From Psychrobacillus insolitus (GTDB lineage: Bacteria; Bacillota; Bacilli; Bacillales_A; Planococcaceae), in contig NZ_QKZI01000013.1 of NCBI RefSeq assembly GCF_003254155.1, forward strand, positions 1 to 40,297: a DNA stretch of 40,297 nucleotides, given 5' to 3'. The notes below the pieces were generated by a model. The model saw nothing but the letters and a program-made list of their open reading frames with translations. It was not told the DNA's origin and did no database searches. Position numbers and translations under genes: made by a program. Shown here piece after piece: positions 31,845 through 40,202 of the stretch (the first letter of the stretch is position 1; each line of letters starts with the position of its first letter).

Positions 31845-34469
31845 ATGTACAAACAAACGCTCAATACGAACTATGAAACATTTCATATTAACAGCCTCCA
31901 AGCATTAGGTGGACCAGTGAATGTTTCGGAGCTACCATACACGACAAAGATTTTGCTTGAATCACTGATGCGAAATCAAGAGAAGCTAGATTTGAGTCAT
32001 GAGGAACTGCTTCAAATTTTGTCAAACATTAAAGCGAGGAAACGAATCGATATTCCGATTGTCCCGACGCGTGTCATTATGCAAGACGCCTCAGGCATTC
32101 CGGTTTTAGTCGACCTCGTGTCACTTCGCCAACACTTGATGGAACAAGGAATTGACCCATCGATGGTCAATCCTGAAATTCCCGTTGATTTAGTCATTGA
32201 TCACTCCGTTCAAGTCGATCATTTCCGATCCGATTCGGCGTTTTCAATGAATCTTCAATTAGAATATGAGCGTAATGAAGAACGCTATGAATTTTTAAAA
32301 TGGGCGCAACACGCTTTTGATGGTTTATCGGTTGTCCCACCAGCGAATGGCATTATTCATCAAATAAATTTAGAGTATTTAACAAAAATTGTCCAATTAA
32401 CGACGCAAACAGACGTCGCGTACCCAGAACTAGTCATCGGTACGGATTCGCATACGACAATGGTCAATGCGTTGGGCGTACTCGGGTGGGGCGTTGGCGG
32501 AATCGAAGCTGAAGCAGCGATGTTAGGAGTTCCGGTGAGTATGTCAATGCCTGAGGTTGTAGGTGTTGAAATTACAGGCCAACTAACAGAAGGTGTGACG
32601 GCAACAGATGTCGCCTTAACGCTTACACAGATGCTCAGACAGCACAATGTTGTCGGGAAGTTTGTTGAATTCTTTGGGCCAAGTTTAAAGAAACTGTCAA
32701 TCCCAGATAGAGCAACGATTTCTAATATGTCCCCTGAATACGGAGCAACATGTGGTTTCTTTCCTGTTGACGAAGAAACATTGAAATTTTTGCGCATGAC
32801 GGGTAAACAAGACAGCGAAGTCGAACGCGTCGAGCAGTACTGCAAAGCGCAAGGACTGTTCCATCTACCGAACAGTGAACAAAACAAAAGGTATGCCGAC
32901 CTTTTAGTATTTGACTTACAAACGGTAGAGGCGAGTGTTTCAGGCCCTAAACGCCCACAAGACAGAATGCCACTGGCACTTGTGAAAGAGTCCTTCCCTA
33001 AACCTCTTTCACAAACAGGAAATGAAACAACAGTCCATGGCACAGCACTAAAAGACGGCTCGATTGTCATCGCAGCGATTACAAGTTGTACGAATACATC
33101 GAATCCAGTCAATATGATTGGCGCAGGCCTGTTAGCGAAAAAGGCTATAGAACTCGGTTTAACGGTATCGCCAACGATTCAAACAAGTTTGGCACCAGGC
33201 TCAAAGGTTGTAACAGGCTATTTACAAAAGGCAGAGCTACTTCCTTACCTAGAGCAATTAGGCTTCCATCTAACAGGTTACGGCTGTTCAGTATGTGTCG
33301 GCAATAGCGGAAACTTAGATGAAGCGGTTGAACAAGCGATTCAAGACTTTGATTTAACGGTAGTCGCCGTTTTAAGTGGTAACCGCAACTTCGAAGGACG
33401 CATTCACGCGTTGGTCAAAGCAAACTATTTGGCTTCCCCTCCATTAGTGATTGCTTTTGCCATTGCAGGGACGATGAATATTGATTTGAAGAGCGAACCA
33501 CTAGGAAAATCGTCATCGGGCAAAGATATTTATTTAAAAGATATTTGGCCGAGTTCTGATGAAATTGCCCGTTTAATTGATTCGACGATTTCACCGGATT
33601 TATTTAAAGAAGCGTATGACAATGTCTTTATAGGTGATAAAAGATGGCAGCAACTTCACTATTCAGAGCAACCGATTTTCAATTGGAATGCGCAGTCTAC
33701 TTACTTTAAAGCTTCCCCTTTCTTTAAAGAAGAGAATGCACAACCACAAGGAAATATTTACAATGCCAATGTGTTGCTCATGCTCGGTGATTCGATTACG
33801 ACAGACCATATTTCGCCTGTAGGAAGTATTCCAAAAAATAGTACGGCAGGACAATATCTGACGGAGCAGGGTGTCAAATTTGCAGAGTTCAATTCTTATG
33901 GTTCTCGCCGAGGGAATTATGACGTACTTGTTCGAGGAACGTTCGCGCATTTACGACTGAAAAATGCGCTGAGTGATCGGACAGGTGGTTATACACGCCA
34001 TCTACCAAGTGGCGAAGAAACGGAAATTTACAAGGTAGCGGAAATGTATCAAGCGGAAAAGACACCTTTAATTATTTTAGCCGGTAAAGAGTATGGTACA
34101 GGAAGTGCACGCGATTGGGCAGCCAAAGGAACGTATCTGCTGGGTGTCAAAGCCGTAATAGCGGAAAGTTTTGAACGCATTCACCGTAGTAACTTAGCGA
34201 TGATGGGGGTTTTACCTCTTCAATTTATGCCAGGTGAAAACGCTGAATCGATGAATTTAGCAGGAGTAGAGAGCTACTCGATTTTAGGATTAGAAGAGCC
34301 ACTCAGTCCACTCCAACATGTGAAAGTGGAAGTAGTAAAGCCAGATGGTTCCCAATGCTTCTTCCAAGCGATATTACGTTTAGATACACACCGAGAAATT
34401 GAACTTTATTTAAAAAAGGGTATTTTCCAAAGTATCCTTCATAAATGGAAAGAGCGCATAGAAATTTAA
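31845..34469 (+). CDS. Aconitase-family hydratase (AcnA/AcnD-like)
   Basis: The 874-residue protein has the aconitase domain order. First come IGTDSHTTMVNALGVLGWGV and TISNMSPEYGATCGFFPVDE. The [4Fe-4S] cysteines are in ITSCTNTSNP and GYGCSVCVGNSG. A C-terminal swivel domain follows (SITTDHISPVGSIP, KEYGTGSARDWAAKG, SFERIHRSNL). AcnA normally has GYGCTTCIGNSG, so the cluster loop varies slightly but keeps both Cys. Such enzymes hydrate or isomerise citrate, 2-methylcitrate or related unsaturated acids. The host surely has its own aconitase, so a role on maleate, citraconate or a methylated tricarboxylate is suggested. The ATG at 31845 is chosen for its GGGGGAGG; the longer upstream frame overlaps lyase 2 and lacks a site. 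Confidence 0.9.
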   Translation: MYKQTLNTNYETFHINSLQALGGPVNVSELPYTTKILLESLMRNQEKLDLSHEELLQILSNIKARKRIDIPIVPTRVIMQDASGIPVLVDLVSLRQHLMEQGIDPSMVNPEIPVDLVIDHSVQVDHFRSDSAFSMNLQLEYERNEERYEFLKWAQHAFDGLSVVPPANGIIHQINLEYLTKIVQLTTQTDVAYPELVIGTDSHTTMVNALGVLGWGVGGIEAEAAMLGVPVSMSMPEVVGVEITGQLTEGVTATDVALTLTQMLRQHNVVGKFVEFFGPSLKKLSIPDRATISNMSPEYGATCGFFPVDEETLKFLRMTGKQDSEVERVEQYCKAQGLFHLPNSEQNKRYADLLVFDLQTVEASVSGPKRPQDRMPLALVKESFPKPLSQTGNETTVHGTALKDGSIVIAAITSCTNTSNPVNMIGAGLLAKKAIELGLTVSPTIQTSLAPGSKVVTGYLQKAELLPYLEQLGFHLTGYGCSVCVGNSGNLDEAVEQAIQDFDLTVVAVLSGNRNFEGRIHALVKANYLASPPLVIAFAIAGTMNIDLKSEPLGKSSSGKDIYLKDIWPSSDEIARLIDSTISPDLFKEAYDNVFIGDKRWQQLHYSEQPIFNWNAQSTYFKASPFFKEENAQPQGNIYNANVLLMLGDSITTDHISPVGSIPKNSTAGQYLTEQGVKFAEFNSYGSRRGNYDVLVRGTFAHLRLKNALSDRTGGYTRHLPSGEETEIYKVAEMYQAEKTPLIILAGKEYGTGSARDWAAKGTYLLGVKAVIAESFERIHRSNLAMMGVLPLQFMPGENAESMNLAGVESYSILGLEEPLSPLQHVKVEVVKPDGSQCFFQAILRLDTHREIELYLKKGIFQSILHKWKERIEI

Positions 34470-34689
34470 GACGACTGAAAAATCAAAGTGGTTCGGATGC
34501 TTCAAAATACACGTTACACATGAAGCAGCCCTTTTTCCATTTCGAATCAGTTATGGAGTAAATGGCGAAGGTTAATTGAAAAAGAAAACTGGATAGAAAG
34601 AAAGGGCCCCTTAAATTTTCGTTACAAAGAATACACTTTTTGCTGTTCAGTAAACAGGAAAAAAAGAAGAAGGAAATGGAGGATAACAT

Positions 34690-36153
34690 ATGAAACAATT
34701 ATTACTACAAAATTTCACAAAACAATTCATAAATGGTCAATGGAGAGATGGGGCAAGTTCAAGTACAATTCAAGATTATAACCCTTATTCTGGCGAGCAC
34801 TTGTTGACAATTCAAGGGGCGAGTACAACCGATTTAGATGAAGCGTACCGAGCTGCGCAACAAGCGCAACCAGTTTGGGAGGCGATGCCACTCGGTGAAA
34901 AAAACCAGCTTTTTGAGCGTTTAGTCAAAGTACTTGAAGAAAAAAGAGCGGATATTATTCAGTGGCTTATCCAAGAATCGGGAAGTACGTTCATTAAAGC
35001 AACAGCTGAATTTGAATCTTCTGTGAAGTTGGTAAAAGAATCAGCGAGCTTTTTAACGCGTATTACGGGACAAATTTTACCTTCGTATGTACCGAATAAA
35101 GAAAATCGCGTGTATCGTACAGCCAAAGGCGTAATTGGCGTAATTGGTCCTTGGAATTTCCCATTTCTTTTAACGATGCGCTCACTTGCTCCTGCAATAG
35201 CGACGGGTAATAGCGTCGTAATTAAACCAGCATCGGATACGCCGGTTACTTCCGGGTTATTATTCGGTGAAATTTTTGAACAGGCAGGATTCCCAACAGG
35301 TTTAGTCAACGTCATCGTCGGGCGTGGTTCTGAAATCGGGGATGCATTTGTGTCACATCCGATCCCATGCATGATTTCATTTACAGGCTCAACAGAAGTA
35401 GGCCGACGCATCGGGGAATTAGCAGGCAAAAATTTAAAGGACGTTGCGCTTGAATTAGGCGGGAACAATGCGATGGTTGTCTTAAAAGACGCCAACATCG
35501 AACGTGCCGCAAAAGCAGCTGCTTTCGGTAAATTTTTGCACCAAGGTCAAATTTGTATGGCGTTAAATCGAATCATTGTTGATCAAGAAATACACGATAA
35601 ATTTGTTGAGAAGTTTACGGAAATTGTGAAGACTCTTCAAACAGGTGATCCGGCTAATCCAACAACATTCATTGGTCCCCTTATTAACAAACAACAGGTA
35701 GAAAGAATTCAACAAGACGTTCATGATAGTGTTGCGCAGGGGGCGACCATTTCTCTTGATGGAACTGTGGATAATCTGTTAATGCAGCCAATAATTTTAA
35801 CAAATGTTACAAACGACATGCCAATTGCTAAAAATGAAATTTTTGGTCCAGTTGCTTGTATCATTAAAGCAAAAGATGAAGAAGAAGCGATTAAAATTGC
35901 CAATGATTCACCGTATGGTTTAAGTGGCTCCATCTTTACAGAAGATCTTCATCACGGCGTAGAGGTAGGTAAAAAAATCAAAACAGGAATGATTCACATT
36001 AATGATCAATCTGTGAATGATGAAGCACATGTCTCTTTTGGTGGTGAAAAAGAATCTGGTATTGGTCGTTTCAATGGTGAATGGGCGATTGATAAGTTTA
36101 CAACCGTAAAATGGATTAGTGTACAAAATGGTTATCGTGAATATCCGATTTAA
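34690..36153 (+). CDS. Aldehyde dehydrogenase, aromatic-aldehyde (YfmT/vanillin dehydrogenase)-like
   Basis: The 487-residue NAD(P)-dependent ALDH has the Rossmann/active-site motifs VIGPWNFPFLL, ISFTGSTEVGRR, the catalytic ELGGNN (Glu255) and QGQICMALNR (Cys289). The last motif, with ICMALNR, is common in benzaldehyde- and vanillin-type dehydrogenases of bacilli (YfmT). It would oxidise an aromatic aldehyde to the acid entering the hydroxylase step. It is separated from the aconitase by 220 bp of non-coding DNA (34470-34689). It has its own ribosome site GGAGGAT and is followed by a terminator, so it may be its own unit. Confidence 0.88.
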   Translation: MKQLLLQNFTKQFINGQWRDGASSSTIQDYNPYSGEHLLTIQGASTTDLDEAYRAAQQAQPVWEAMPLGEKNQLFERLVKVLEEKRADIIQWLIQESGSTFIKATAEFESSVKLVKESASFLTRITGQILPSYVPNKENRVYRTAKGVIGVIGPWNFPFLLTMRSLAPAIATGNSVVIKPASDTPVTSGLLFGEIFEQAGFPTGLVNVIVGRGSEIGDAFVSHPIPCMISFTGSTEVGRRIGELAGKNLKDVALELGGNNAMVVLKDANIERAAKAAAFGKFLHQGQICMALNRIIVDQEIHDKFVEKFTEIVKTLQTGDPANPTTFIGPLINKQQVERIQQDVHDSVAQGATISLDGTVDNLLMQPIILTNVTNDMPIAKNEIFGPVACIIKAKDEEEAIKIANDSPYGLSGSIFTEDLHHGVEVGKKIKTGMIHINDQSVNDEAHVSFGGEKESGIGRFNGEWAIDKFTTVKWISVQNGYREYPI

Positions 36154-36564
36154 ACTAGAGTGGGACAACTAAGTCACCACTATTACCTGAAACTTTTTAA
36201 AAGAAAAAACGTATAATAAGATTTTTGTAGATGATGATACTTAAACAAGTGGAGGAACATGATTCGTTTCTTCACTTGTTTTTATGTTTCGGGCTTACCA
36301 TGTAGTGAAATTACGCTACCCAATAAAAAGTGGGCTGATGTGATTGGCTATTTGCGTCCGATGAGGTAATTTGTCCTACTAAAGCGCCTGTTAGTTGAAT
36401 AAGATTATCCTTTATCCCCCAACATCCATGATGGATGTTTTGTGGTTCTTTATTTTGGTTTGTAATAATCATTTTTTTGTGTATGGCATTTCATCTATGA
36501 AAACATGAAACAATTAAATACCCCTATGTAACACAACAAAAATTCAGAAAGGGGTGTTCGTTTT
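36154..36564. other. Non-coding region between the aldehyde dehydrogenase and the AbrB-family gene
   Basis: No gene is supported in these 411 bp. It holds a terminator for the preceding gene: stem AAACAAGTG (36243-36251) with CACTTGTTT (36273-36281), followed by T residues. A short palindrome TTTCAT-CT-ATGAAA (36489-36502) lies about 60 bp before the next start and could be an operator. The middle part (36290-36440) has no recognisable structure. Confidence 0.55.
36243..36285 (+). terminator. Terminator of the aldehyde dehydrogenase gene
   Basis: A 9-bp stem AAACAAGTG/CACTTGTTT spans a 21-base loop and is followed by TTTTTA. It is the only terminator-like structure in the gap. Confidence 0.6.
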
Positions 36565-37638
36565 TTGAGAGGCATGTTGAATGTTTTAGTGCTAGCGCTT
36601 ATAGGTGGGTATATTTTTCATCTGCTACACATTCCAATTCCTTGGATGCTAGGTCCAATTGTCGTCATTGTTATGGCACAATTTGTATATAAAGGTCCGC
36701 TAAAATGGACACCACTTACAATTGATATAGGTGTCGTTATTGTAGGTACAGCAATTGGGGTGCAGTTTAATGTCAGTCTATTTAATAATATTGGCTCGAT
36801 TTTATTTTATATGATTATGCTCAATATTATTTTAATTGCCAGCTCCATTGGCGTTGCTTACTTGATTGCAAAATGGATTAAAGTACCGGTAAAGTCAGTG
36901 ATTTTAGGTACAATCCCCGGCGGCTTAGGGCAAATCATTGTGTTTGCCGAAGAAGAAAAAGTAAGTGATTTAGGCGTCATCTCTTACTTCCAAGTCATTC
37001 GCTTACTCTTGGTCGTAGTCGTTGTACCATTTATCGTTGCCGGTCAAGTCATGAGCAAACACGAAACAGTTGCACCGATGACATCGAGCTTACTATTTTT
37101 AATTGCTCTGTCTTGGGTATGTGCTCGCGTCAGTCAAAAACTGCATATCCCAGTGGCCTACTTCATCACACCGATTATTGTCATTATCGCCCTACAGCTC
37201 GCAACACCAATCGCTATGCCTCCCGTGCCATCATACGTAATGGCAATTGCACAGCTATTAATCGGCGCGCACATCGGTCTCATGCTAAAGCCAGATATGA
37301 TCAAACTACCTGTCCGCATACTAGTTGCCGGCATTGTCAGTGCTTTCGCGCTCATTATTTTAACACTCGGCTCTAGCTTCCTTATGCTATTTGCCATGAA
37401 CACAACATTTGCCACAAGCTTCCTAAGCACCGCGCCTGGTGGCTTGGATCAAATGGTGCTATTAGCAAATGCGATTAAAGCAGACGTCTCACTCGTATCG
37501 ATGTTCCAGACGTTTAGGTTATTGTTTATCTTCTTATTAATTTTGCCGTTGTTGAAGCTGTTTTATCATTGGTTGGAAAAGAGACAGAATCAACAACAGG
37601 TATTTGAGAAGAAAAATGAAGTTAGAGTGAAGGTTTAG
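36565..37638 (+). CDS. AbrB-family (COG3180) membrane protein, possible organic-acid permease
   Basis: The 357-residue protein is very hydrophobic with about 9-10 membrane spans and a duplicated pattern. The repeated elements are PWMLGPIVVIV...IGVVIVGTAIGVQF and VILGTIPGGLGQIIVFAEEE in the first half. FLSTAPGGLDQMVLLANAIK occupies the matching place in the second half. PGGL(G/D)Q twice is the signature of the AbrB/'ammonia monooxygenase regulator' family. That name is misleading: the proteins look like transporters and are frequently encoded beside Tct systems. The start is TTG at 36565 with AAAGGGGTG about 10 bp upstream. It is the last gene of the island. Confidence 0.85.
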   Translation: MRGMLNVLVLALIGGYIFHLLHIPIPWMLGPIVVIVMAQFVYKGPLKWTPLTIDIGVVIVGTAIGVQFNVSLFNNIGSILFYMIMLNIILIASSIGVAYLIAKWIKVPVKSVILGTIPGGLGQIIVFAEEEKVSDLGVISYFQVIRLLLVVVVVPFIVAGQVMSKHETVAPMTSSLLFLIALSWVCARVSQKLHIPVAYFITPIIVIIALQLATPIAMPPVPSYVMAIAQLLIGAHIGLMLKPDMIKLPVRILVAGIVSAFALIILTLGSSFLMLFAMNTTFATSFLSTAPGGLDQMVLLANAIKADVSLVSMFQTFRLLFIFLLILPLLKLFYHWLEKRQNQQQVFEKKNEVRVKV

Positions 37639-37890
37639 AAAATTTATTAAACACTCCAGTGACTATAGATCGCTTTAAAGCGTAAATAAAAGTACATTAG
37701 GTCTTTACCTCACATCTCACCTCAATAAGTTTCTTTTAGAGGTGAGATGATTTTAATCTAACTTTTTTACAAATCTACAGTATTTCTTCTTCAACTAACT
37801 GGTGCGAGCGCTTTTATGCGCATTTTAAATCAACCTTTACCTTTAACATAGCCTTATAAATAAACATTCTTTACTACACAGCAATAATTA
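37639..37890. other. Right edge of the island: non-coding with terminator hairpin
   Basis: These 252 bp lie between two genes that converge. The perfect 11-bp stem CATCTCACCTC (37713-37723) and GAGGTGAGATG (37739-37749), followed by ATTTTAAT, would end transcription of the AbrB-family gene. I saw no target-site duplication or attachment core in the rest. Confidence 0.7.
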
Positions 37891-38859
37891 TCACAGTCCT
37901 ATGCCACTAGCGGCATTATCCTCGAAAATTGTTCCATGCTTAATATACCGTTGGAGGGAACTCGATTGCTTATGTCTGGTCTGACGCATGATTTGATGCT
38001 CACTTTTCCCAGCTTTTGCTGCAGTCGAACAAAAACCACTACGCAAACTATGTGCTCCATAAGATGACGCTGGAAGTCCTGCCTCCTGGCAATTCTTTTG
38101 AACAATCAATCGCACGGACTGATCTGTTAAGCGTTCATACAGATTTCCATGTCGGTCCATCCGTCGAAAGACTGGACCACTAGTGATACCTGAGGCCGAC
38201 AACCACTCCTGCATCGACCGGACTGGACAGGTTGATCTATTGCTTCCATAGGGAAGTGCAATAACTTGTCCCGCCCCTTGTTGGTCGGTCTTACTATGCT
38301 CAATGGTGAGCACTAGTCCATCACTAGTGAACCTTAAGTGCTCCACATCTATCCCCACCAACTCACTCCGTCGCAATGCACCTGCCCATCCATTCACTAA
38401 TAAGGCACGATTCCGAGTCCCAATTAACGTATTTGACAATATACCGATCACTTGTCGTAAATCAGCTAACCATAATGCCTCTTTTCCCACTTCTTTAATC
38501 CCAATGGATCGTTGAATACCTTGCCATACCCCTTGTACGAGAGGATCCTTGGTAGGACTCTCCCAATTCGCAGACACATGGCGCTGCGAGATGGCCGTCA
38601 TTTTCCGTTTAATGGTGGAGGCTTTAGACGATGAACTAAGAAAGGTAAGGTAATAAGCGATGGTCTCTGGCGTTGCTGGCAGTTCTACTAAATTATGTGC
38701 CGCACACCAATCGATAAAGAGCTGCCAATCAGAGGTATACGCCTTTTTCGTATTTTTCGCTTTGGAATTCGATAGATGGACTTCCGCTTGCTGATGTAGT
38801 TGCTGGACATCTGCAGATAATTCCGTCGTAGAGTGAATGATAATCGATTTATTTTCCAC
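37891..38859 (-). CDS. Tyrosine recombinase (site-specific integrase/resolvase)
   Basis: The 322-residue enzyme has an N-terminal core-binding domain (NTKKAYTSDWQLFIDWCAAH) and a full catalytic set: Arg163 in GALRRSELV, Lys190 in HSKTDQQGAG, His270 and Arg273 in AHSLRSGF, His296 in QTRHKQS, and nucleophile Tyr305 in LQRYIKHG. It belongs to the 'HSLRSGF...RYI' group common on plasmids and Tn3-like elements, where such enzymes resolve multimers or cointegrates. Base composition is richer in GC than the surrounding backbone, suggesting recent acquisition. The start is GTG at 38859 because AAGGAGG lies 8 bp before it. The TTG at 38877 overlaps that site. Confidence 0.92.
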   Translation of the reverse strand: MENKSIIIHSTTELSADVQQLHQQAEVHLSNSKAKNTKKAYTSDWQLFIDWCAAHNLVELPATPETIAYYLTFLSSSSKASTIKRKMTAISQRHVSANWESPTKDPLVQGVWQGIQRSIGIKEVGKEALWLADLRQVIGILSNTLIGTRNRALLVNGWAGALRRSELVGIDVEHLRFTSDGLVLTIEHSKTDQQGAGQVIALPYGSNRSTCPVRSMQEWLSASGITSGPVFRRMDRHGNLYERLTDQSVRLIVQKNCQEAGLPASSYGAHSLRSGFCSTAAKAGKSEHQIMRQTRHKQSSSLQRYIKHGTIFEDNAASGIGL

Positions 38860-38984
38860 CAGGTTAGCCTCCTTCAATATTAATTTTTCTAAAAAAGGGA
38901 ATTAGAGTTTCTTCTATAACCAGAGTGTTTTTATCTGTTTTTATTTTCTTCTATTTTATCATAAACTATTTCGCTTATTATAGC

Positions 38985-39026
38985 CTTTCTAAGTATCGAT
39001 AAGAATGGTTATCGATACTTAGAAAG
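38985..39026. repeat. Perfect 18-bp inverted repeat with 6-bp spacer (candidate recombination core site)
   Basis: CTTTCTAAGTATCGATAA (38985-39002) is separated by GAATGG from its exact complement (39009-39026). It lies 126 bp upstream of the tyrosine recombinase start in a gene-free gap. Tyrosine recombinase core sites have exactly this geometry: inverted binding arms around a 6-8 bp exchange region (for example the TnpI site of Tn4430). There is no T-tract on either side, so a terminator is less likely. Confidence 0.75.
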
Positions 39027-39086
39027 AAAATAAGGTAAATGATTACTTACAGAAAAAAATTTAGATATTAGAGGGTTTATTAACAT

Positions 39087-39524
39087 TTACATGTTTAATA
39101 CTGATGTATCAGTCTCAATAGCCAGTGCCTTATTCTCTACAACCAGCACTTTGACTAACTGATTCTCTTCATCTACTAACAAGTTTTGTGTATTCCATAG
39201 GACCTTCACTTTTTTATTCTTTGCCAGTTCGATAAGCGATAAATAATATGGAAGTTTATCTTCTAAATACATTGTTTTTAATGTATTAAATGCCTTGTAA
39301 CTTGTAACATCATACGCATAACAAACCTGCCCCGATTGAAAACTTATCTCTTTTGCAGGAACCGCCTGTTCATAGCCCTGTAGCGAATGCATTTTTTCAC
39401 GATACCATTTCTCTATTAAATCCATTTCCTGTGTCTGAAATGTCGATAATGGTTGTAGATAGAAAATGGAATTGCCATTGACCTCAAAAGTACCGACTTT
39501 ATTAGCAACCGTTCGAAGTACCAT
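39087..39524 (-). CDS. Conjugation-locus protein, possibly EssB/YukC- or TrsD-like, probably truncated
   Basis: The 145-residue soluble protein follows the VirB2- and VirB3-like genes in the same leftward operon. Its second half (SYKAFNTLKTMYLEDKLPYY, then LIELAKNKKVKVLWNTQNLL, then VDEENQLVKVLVVENKAL) recalls the pseudokinase-like fold of EssB/YukC and of TrsD-type proteins in pSK41-like transfer regions. I am not certain of the family. The operon would normally continue with a VirB4 ATPase, which is missing: the sequence beyond 39087 is the recombinase locus. Whether the C-terminus is native or cut cannot be decided here. Confidence 0.55.
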   Translation of the reverse strand: MVLRTVANKVGTFEVNGNSIFYLQPLSTFQTQEMDLIEKWYREKMHSLQGYEQAVPAKEISFQSGQVCYAYDVTSYKAFNTLKTMYLEDKLPYYLSLIELAKNKKVKVLWNTQNLLVDEENQLVKVLVVENKALAIETDTSVLNM

Positions 39525-39579
39525 ATCTCGTTCACCCTTTCATCTAACCTAGATTATTATTGAAGTGGTGGATATTTTG

Positions 39580-39897
39580 CTAAAACTTCTTTATAACTTT
39601 ATATTGTAAAAGCGACAAATTCTTTCGAACTGGATGTTTATTTAATTGAAAAAAAGCAACGAGCAATGTAGGTGTAAAAGCAATAAGAAACATTTTTTGA
39701 TCTAGCATCCCCAAACGATAAAATAGATACGAAATTAACATACCTAAAATAATAAAAGGTGAAGGGATAAAAACATCTTGGAACGAGATATTCCCATACA
39801 AATACTTCTTTGTATCAATGTTTAAGGGTAACTCTACTTTTCCAGAAGCTCTTAATCGTTCCTGCCGATCAAAATATTCTTCTGAACGCATCTTCAT
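39580..39897 (-). CDS. VirB3/PrgI-like small membrane protein of a conjugation system
   Basis: The 105-residue protein has a hydrophilic N-terminus and two membrane spans (about 45-62 and 67-85) around IPSPFIILGMLISYLFYRLG and MFLIAFTPTLLVAFFQL. This arrangement is typical of the VirB3/PrgI/TcpE-like subunits that neighbour VirB4. It lies 13 bp after the VirB2-like gene. The ATG at 39897 is preferred over the GTG just before it, though the ribosome site (AGAAAG) is weak for both. Confidence 0.6.
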   Translation of the reverse strand: MKMRSEEYFDRQERLRASGKVELPLNIDTKKYLYGNISFQDVFIPSPFIILGMLISYLFYRLGMLDQKMFLIAFTPTLLVAFFQLNKHPVRKNLSLLQYKVIKKF

Positions 39898-39910
39898 CAC
39901 ATCTTTCTAG

Positions 39911-40135
39911 TTACAGATTCGTTTGAACATATTCAATCACTGGTTTAGCAAGCAAGAATAACACCACCCCTATCACACATAGTTTTATACCGTTCTTAAA
40001 CTTCGGAGACGACTGCTCATCACCTACCCAAACCCCAATGGCACAAATAAGTAATCCAATTGAGAAAATAGTAATAAACGTTCCTTGCATATCACTAAAT
40101 AATGTATTTAAAAATCCCTGAATTCTCTCAAACAT
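39911..40135 (-). CDS. VirB2/TrbC-like pilin-type membrane protein of a conjugation system
   Basis: This 74-residue protein has two membrane spans joined by a short polar loop (FITIFSIGLLICAIGVWVG, then GIKLCVIGVVLFLLAKPVI), the plan of VirB2/TrbC/CagC-type small subunits. The ATG at 40135 is chosen because a strong GGGGAGGTG site lies 5 bases before it. The longer frame from 40192 adds a segment with no site of its own. It is first of a leftward operon whose promoter should lie in the gap that closes the circle. Confidence 0.65.
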   Translation of the reverse strand: MFERIQGFLNTLFSDMQGTFITIFSIGLLICAIGVWVGDEQSSPKFKNGIKLCVIGVVLFLLAKPVIEYVQTNL

Positions 40136-40202
40136 TTTTTCACCTCCCCAAGTTGTTACATACACTCTAAAAACTCTCCAAAAATAAGGCAAGTGAAAAA
40201 CC

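Noticed and set aside
31767-31845. Longer start for the aconitase
   Set aside because: The extension lies inside lyase 2 and has no ribosome site; the ATG at 31845 has GGGGGAGG.
24761-34469. Methylcitrate cycle operon
   Set aside because: Only PrpD-like and aconitase-like proteins are present. Synthase, lyase and the usual prp regulator are absent.
34470-34689. Small gene between the aconitase and the aldehyde dehydrogenase
   Set aside because: The only frame (minus, 71 codons) has no ribosome site or recognisable motif. The stretch looks non-coding.
38985-39026. Inverted repeat as terminator of the conjugation remnant
   Set aside because: There is no T-run after either arm, and 18-bp perfect arms with a 6-bp centre match a recombination site better. 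A terminator role is not fully excluded.
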